Positions 63,301 to 64,000 of a stretch of 64,000 nt of DNA are shown here, in pieces. The notes under the pieces are model-generated. The model saw nothing but the letters and a program-made list of their open reading frames with translations. It was not told the DNA's origin and ran no database searches. How positions within the stretch are numbered: the stretch's first letter is position 1; each line of letters begins with the position of its first letter. Origin of the DNA: an uncultured Legionella sp. (GTDB lineage: Bacteria; Pseudomonadota; Gammaproteobacteria; Legionellales; Legionellaceae); the NCBI GenBank assembly GCA_902168255.1, contig CABHON010000024.1, forward strand, positions 45,406 through 109,405. The letters run 5' to 3'. A program made the translations under genes and the position numbers.

Positions 63301-64000
63301 GATAAACTGGATTTGCTCCGTTCATTCTAACAAAAGGAAGATGCTTAACAAGCTCACTAAAGGGCACAAATTGATTTTCATATGCTTCGAATATTTTTTG
63401 ATGGCATTTTTCAATAAATTGAGAAATGCTCATATTGCCATTTATATTTATTCGTAATGGAAGTGTGGATACAAGATTACCAATAATATTTTCAAATTCC
63501 TTAATCGCTCGACCAGATACTGGAATACCAATAACAATATCCTCTATTTTTGAAATCTGATGTAATACAACAATAAAAGCTGCATATAACAAGCAAAATA
63601 GCGTGGTATTCTTTTCTTTTTTCAATAAAAACAACTGGTTATTTAAGCTAGATGGCAAAGAGAAATAATGATATTTCCCCTTATGATGACTCTTGCTTTG
63701 ACGACTAAAGCTAGTTGGAAAATTAAAACATCTAATATCTCTAAGTTCATCAATCCAATAATTTAAAGAGTTTTTATAGATATTTGAAGAGGATAGTTGC
63801 TTTTCCCAGCTGATGTAATCTGAATACTGCCAAACATTTTTTTGTGGTGAAATTTTGTTATTTATAGCATTGTTATAAAGGGCAGATAATTGTTTATTGA
63901 ATAAACACTCTGACCAACCATCAAAAATTATATGATGAAAAACAATAGTAAAAATATAACTGTTTTTTTCAATTTTTAATAATCGAATACGGTATAATGG
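60341..64000 (-). CDS. Nonribosomal peptide synthetase: C, A interrupted by FkbM-type methyltransferase, PCP (5' end outside window)
   Basis: The frame is open to the right edge, so the gene starts beyond it; 1219 residues are visible. Numbered from the TTG at 63658: the condensation domain runs from the edge to about 210, with its active site FHHIIFDGWS at about 63907-63939. The adenylation domain has A3 YTSGTTGRPKG (369-379), A5 NMYGITETT, A7 YRSGDLG and A8 DIKIRGYRIE. An inserted SAM-dependent FkbM-type methyltransferase follows at 715-935 (VDVGANIGMFS). A10 NGKVD is at 997-1001 and the PCP at 1026-1093 (GGDSFSL, Ser1057). My reading of the A-domain code is D-V-W-S-I-A-M-V-Y-K, without clear match. 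No epimerase or TE; release falls to the next protein. Confidence 0.92.
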   Translation of the reverse strand, partial: PLYRIRLLKIEKNSYIFTIVFHHIIFDGWSECLFNKQLSALYNNAINNKISPQKNVWQYSDYISWEKQLSSSNIYKNSLNYWIDELRDIRCFNFPTSFSRQSKSHHKGKYHYFSLPSSLNNQLFLLKKEKNTTLFCLLYAAFIVVLHQISKIEDIVIGIPVSGRAIKEFENIIGNLVSTLPLRININGNMSISQFIEKCHQKIFEAYENQFVPFSELVKHLPFVRMNGANPVYQIMFVLQDAETQKLSLDSMDVDFYKRGYDAARMDLTLEINWIDNKLDGGIYYDTALFSESFIKEIIDTYKDILLLITEPTNLDKKLETLFDIECRYVKDGVLLCKKFEQSAILFPKNIAIKYKEKTLTYQELNAQSNQLANYLSDSGIKLNDKVILHLSRSPDIIIAILACFKIGAAYIPLDLEYPEDYKKKIIDDCQPQCLITNFTINETLHSNIVNLYEIGNLLRKQPLDLKLDNRVNPATVAYIMYTSGTTGRPKGVVISHDSISILIKSLESIYHHSNYDVGLLFHSFCFDVSVWEIWSVLSCGGKLIISEKPSNYTAKDFWLMIQKENVTLLSQTPTVFENYLSNISLSSIKGISLRLLIFAGEKLNPKILLPWLKVFGEDRPEIYNMYGITETTVYSTYQKINVEIAESNCSFIGQAIDGTKIALLNENFEHVESGDVGEIYLSGSGLAQGYLNNQELNDKYFININDEIWYRSGDLGKRVERGNIEYVGRKDNDIKIRGYRIEPNYIASVIEENSFVSRAVVWISKENQSNTLLAVISSNDEFSLPINNYLRAIQQKPELIQRSVILPNGMQIFQHNHSETALQYQEIFIDKEYLKHGIVVEHGDVIVDVGANIGMFSLLFGRYLEGIKIYAIEPVPELFDILQSNLWLYGLDAKCFNYGISNIKEVSDFSYYPHASVLSGKNTSKNEVRQLIANTASNEIDNDEIEKLVQAASYERKIKCEFLPLSEFIESQKISRINLLKIDVERSEFLVLEGIRSDQWEIIDQIVIEVHKFDNNCERIIELLEQHDFIVQRDMPKILNNTDINVLYARKNQSLEKNGNNNFLSNKPKYVWENQKALISGIKDFLKQKLPTYMIPAKIKMSEQIPCNINGKVDLDALNRMFTLELNDKATAPHSSFSKMEERIKKIWNEILKIDITDPEANFFDYGGDSFSLLQLHNKICDEISTLVQLIDLFEYTTIKKQAEFLNRLINGEYNERH

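Noticed and set aside
1..64000. CRISPR arrays, tRNA and rRNA genes, integrase/att sites, relaxase
   Set aside because: No regularly spaced repeats, cloverleaf-like sequences, tyrosine recombinase or relaxase gene was seen, so integration or conjugation functions of the T4SS island are not shown in this window.

Overview
The window is AT-rich DNA from a gammaproteobacterium, most likely a Legionella or close relative in Legionellales. The pointers are a VirB/D4 (type IVA) secretion locus preceded by small CsrA-like genes, as in the Legionella lvh and island T4SSs; a large multidomain protein with ankyrin repeats of effector-like design; and a metal-efflux island typical of these genomes. This is inference from gene content. 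No rRNA, tRNA or CRISPR array was seen.

Layout. (1) 1-10200 is a heavy-metal island: the end of copB, an HMA/MauE-type membrane protein, a half-length cation transporter, the truncated C-terminal part of a Zn/Cd P-type ATPase, and a five-gene minus-strand operon czcC-czcB-czcA / zinc ribbon / czcD. (2) 10531-19868 is a Tn3-family zone. It holds a 5'-truncated tnpA with one candidate end, a C-terminal scrap of a second tnpA, a YbdK-type ligase, and a complete Tn3-family transposon (14761-19868) with perfect 38-bp inverted repeats, a serine resolvase, a transposase and one passenger gene for a repeat-containing protein with an IQ-like motif. (3) 19961-25044 carries a LysR regulator and two unusual proteins, one joining a clan-CD-like protease region, ankyrin repeats and a class-C beta-lactamase-fold domain. 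(4) 25187-38814 is accessory metabolism and transport: PEP-mutase/ICL-like protein, MFS, MHS, POT and MATE transporters, ABC-F, LysR, GFA, SDR, GNAT, VOC, alpha/beta hydrolase and peptide deformylase.

(5) 39537-55468 is a nearly complete minus-strand T4SS locus: strong promoter with overlapping operator, structured leader of about 475 nt, two CsrA-like genes, a chain of tiny overlapping genes, virB2-B3-B4-B5, two lipoproteins (one VirB7-like), virB6-B8-B9-B10-B11, a VirB1-like transglycosylase, a VirD4-derived mini-protein, a lipoprotein, an unknown protein and virD4. No relaxase or integrase is visible. (6) 55592 to the right edge is a minus-strand biosynthetic operon: an NRPS (C, A interrupted by an FkbM-type methyltransferase, PCP), a protein with a ketosynthase lacking its catalytic cysteine plus ACP and thioesterase, a VUT-family membrane protein and two alpha/beta hydrolases. 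The NRPS gene continues past the right edge.

The most novel material is the small-molecule operon, the T4SS control region with its complementary pair of CsrA-like proteins, the free-standing VirD4-derived protein, and the transposon-borne IQ-motif protein.
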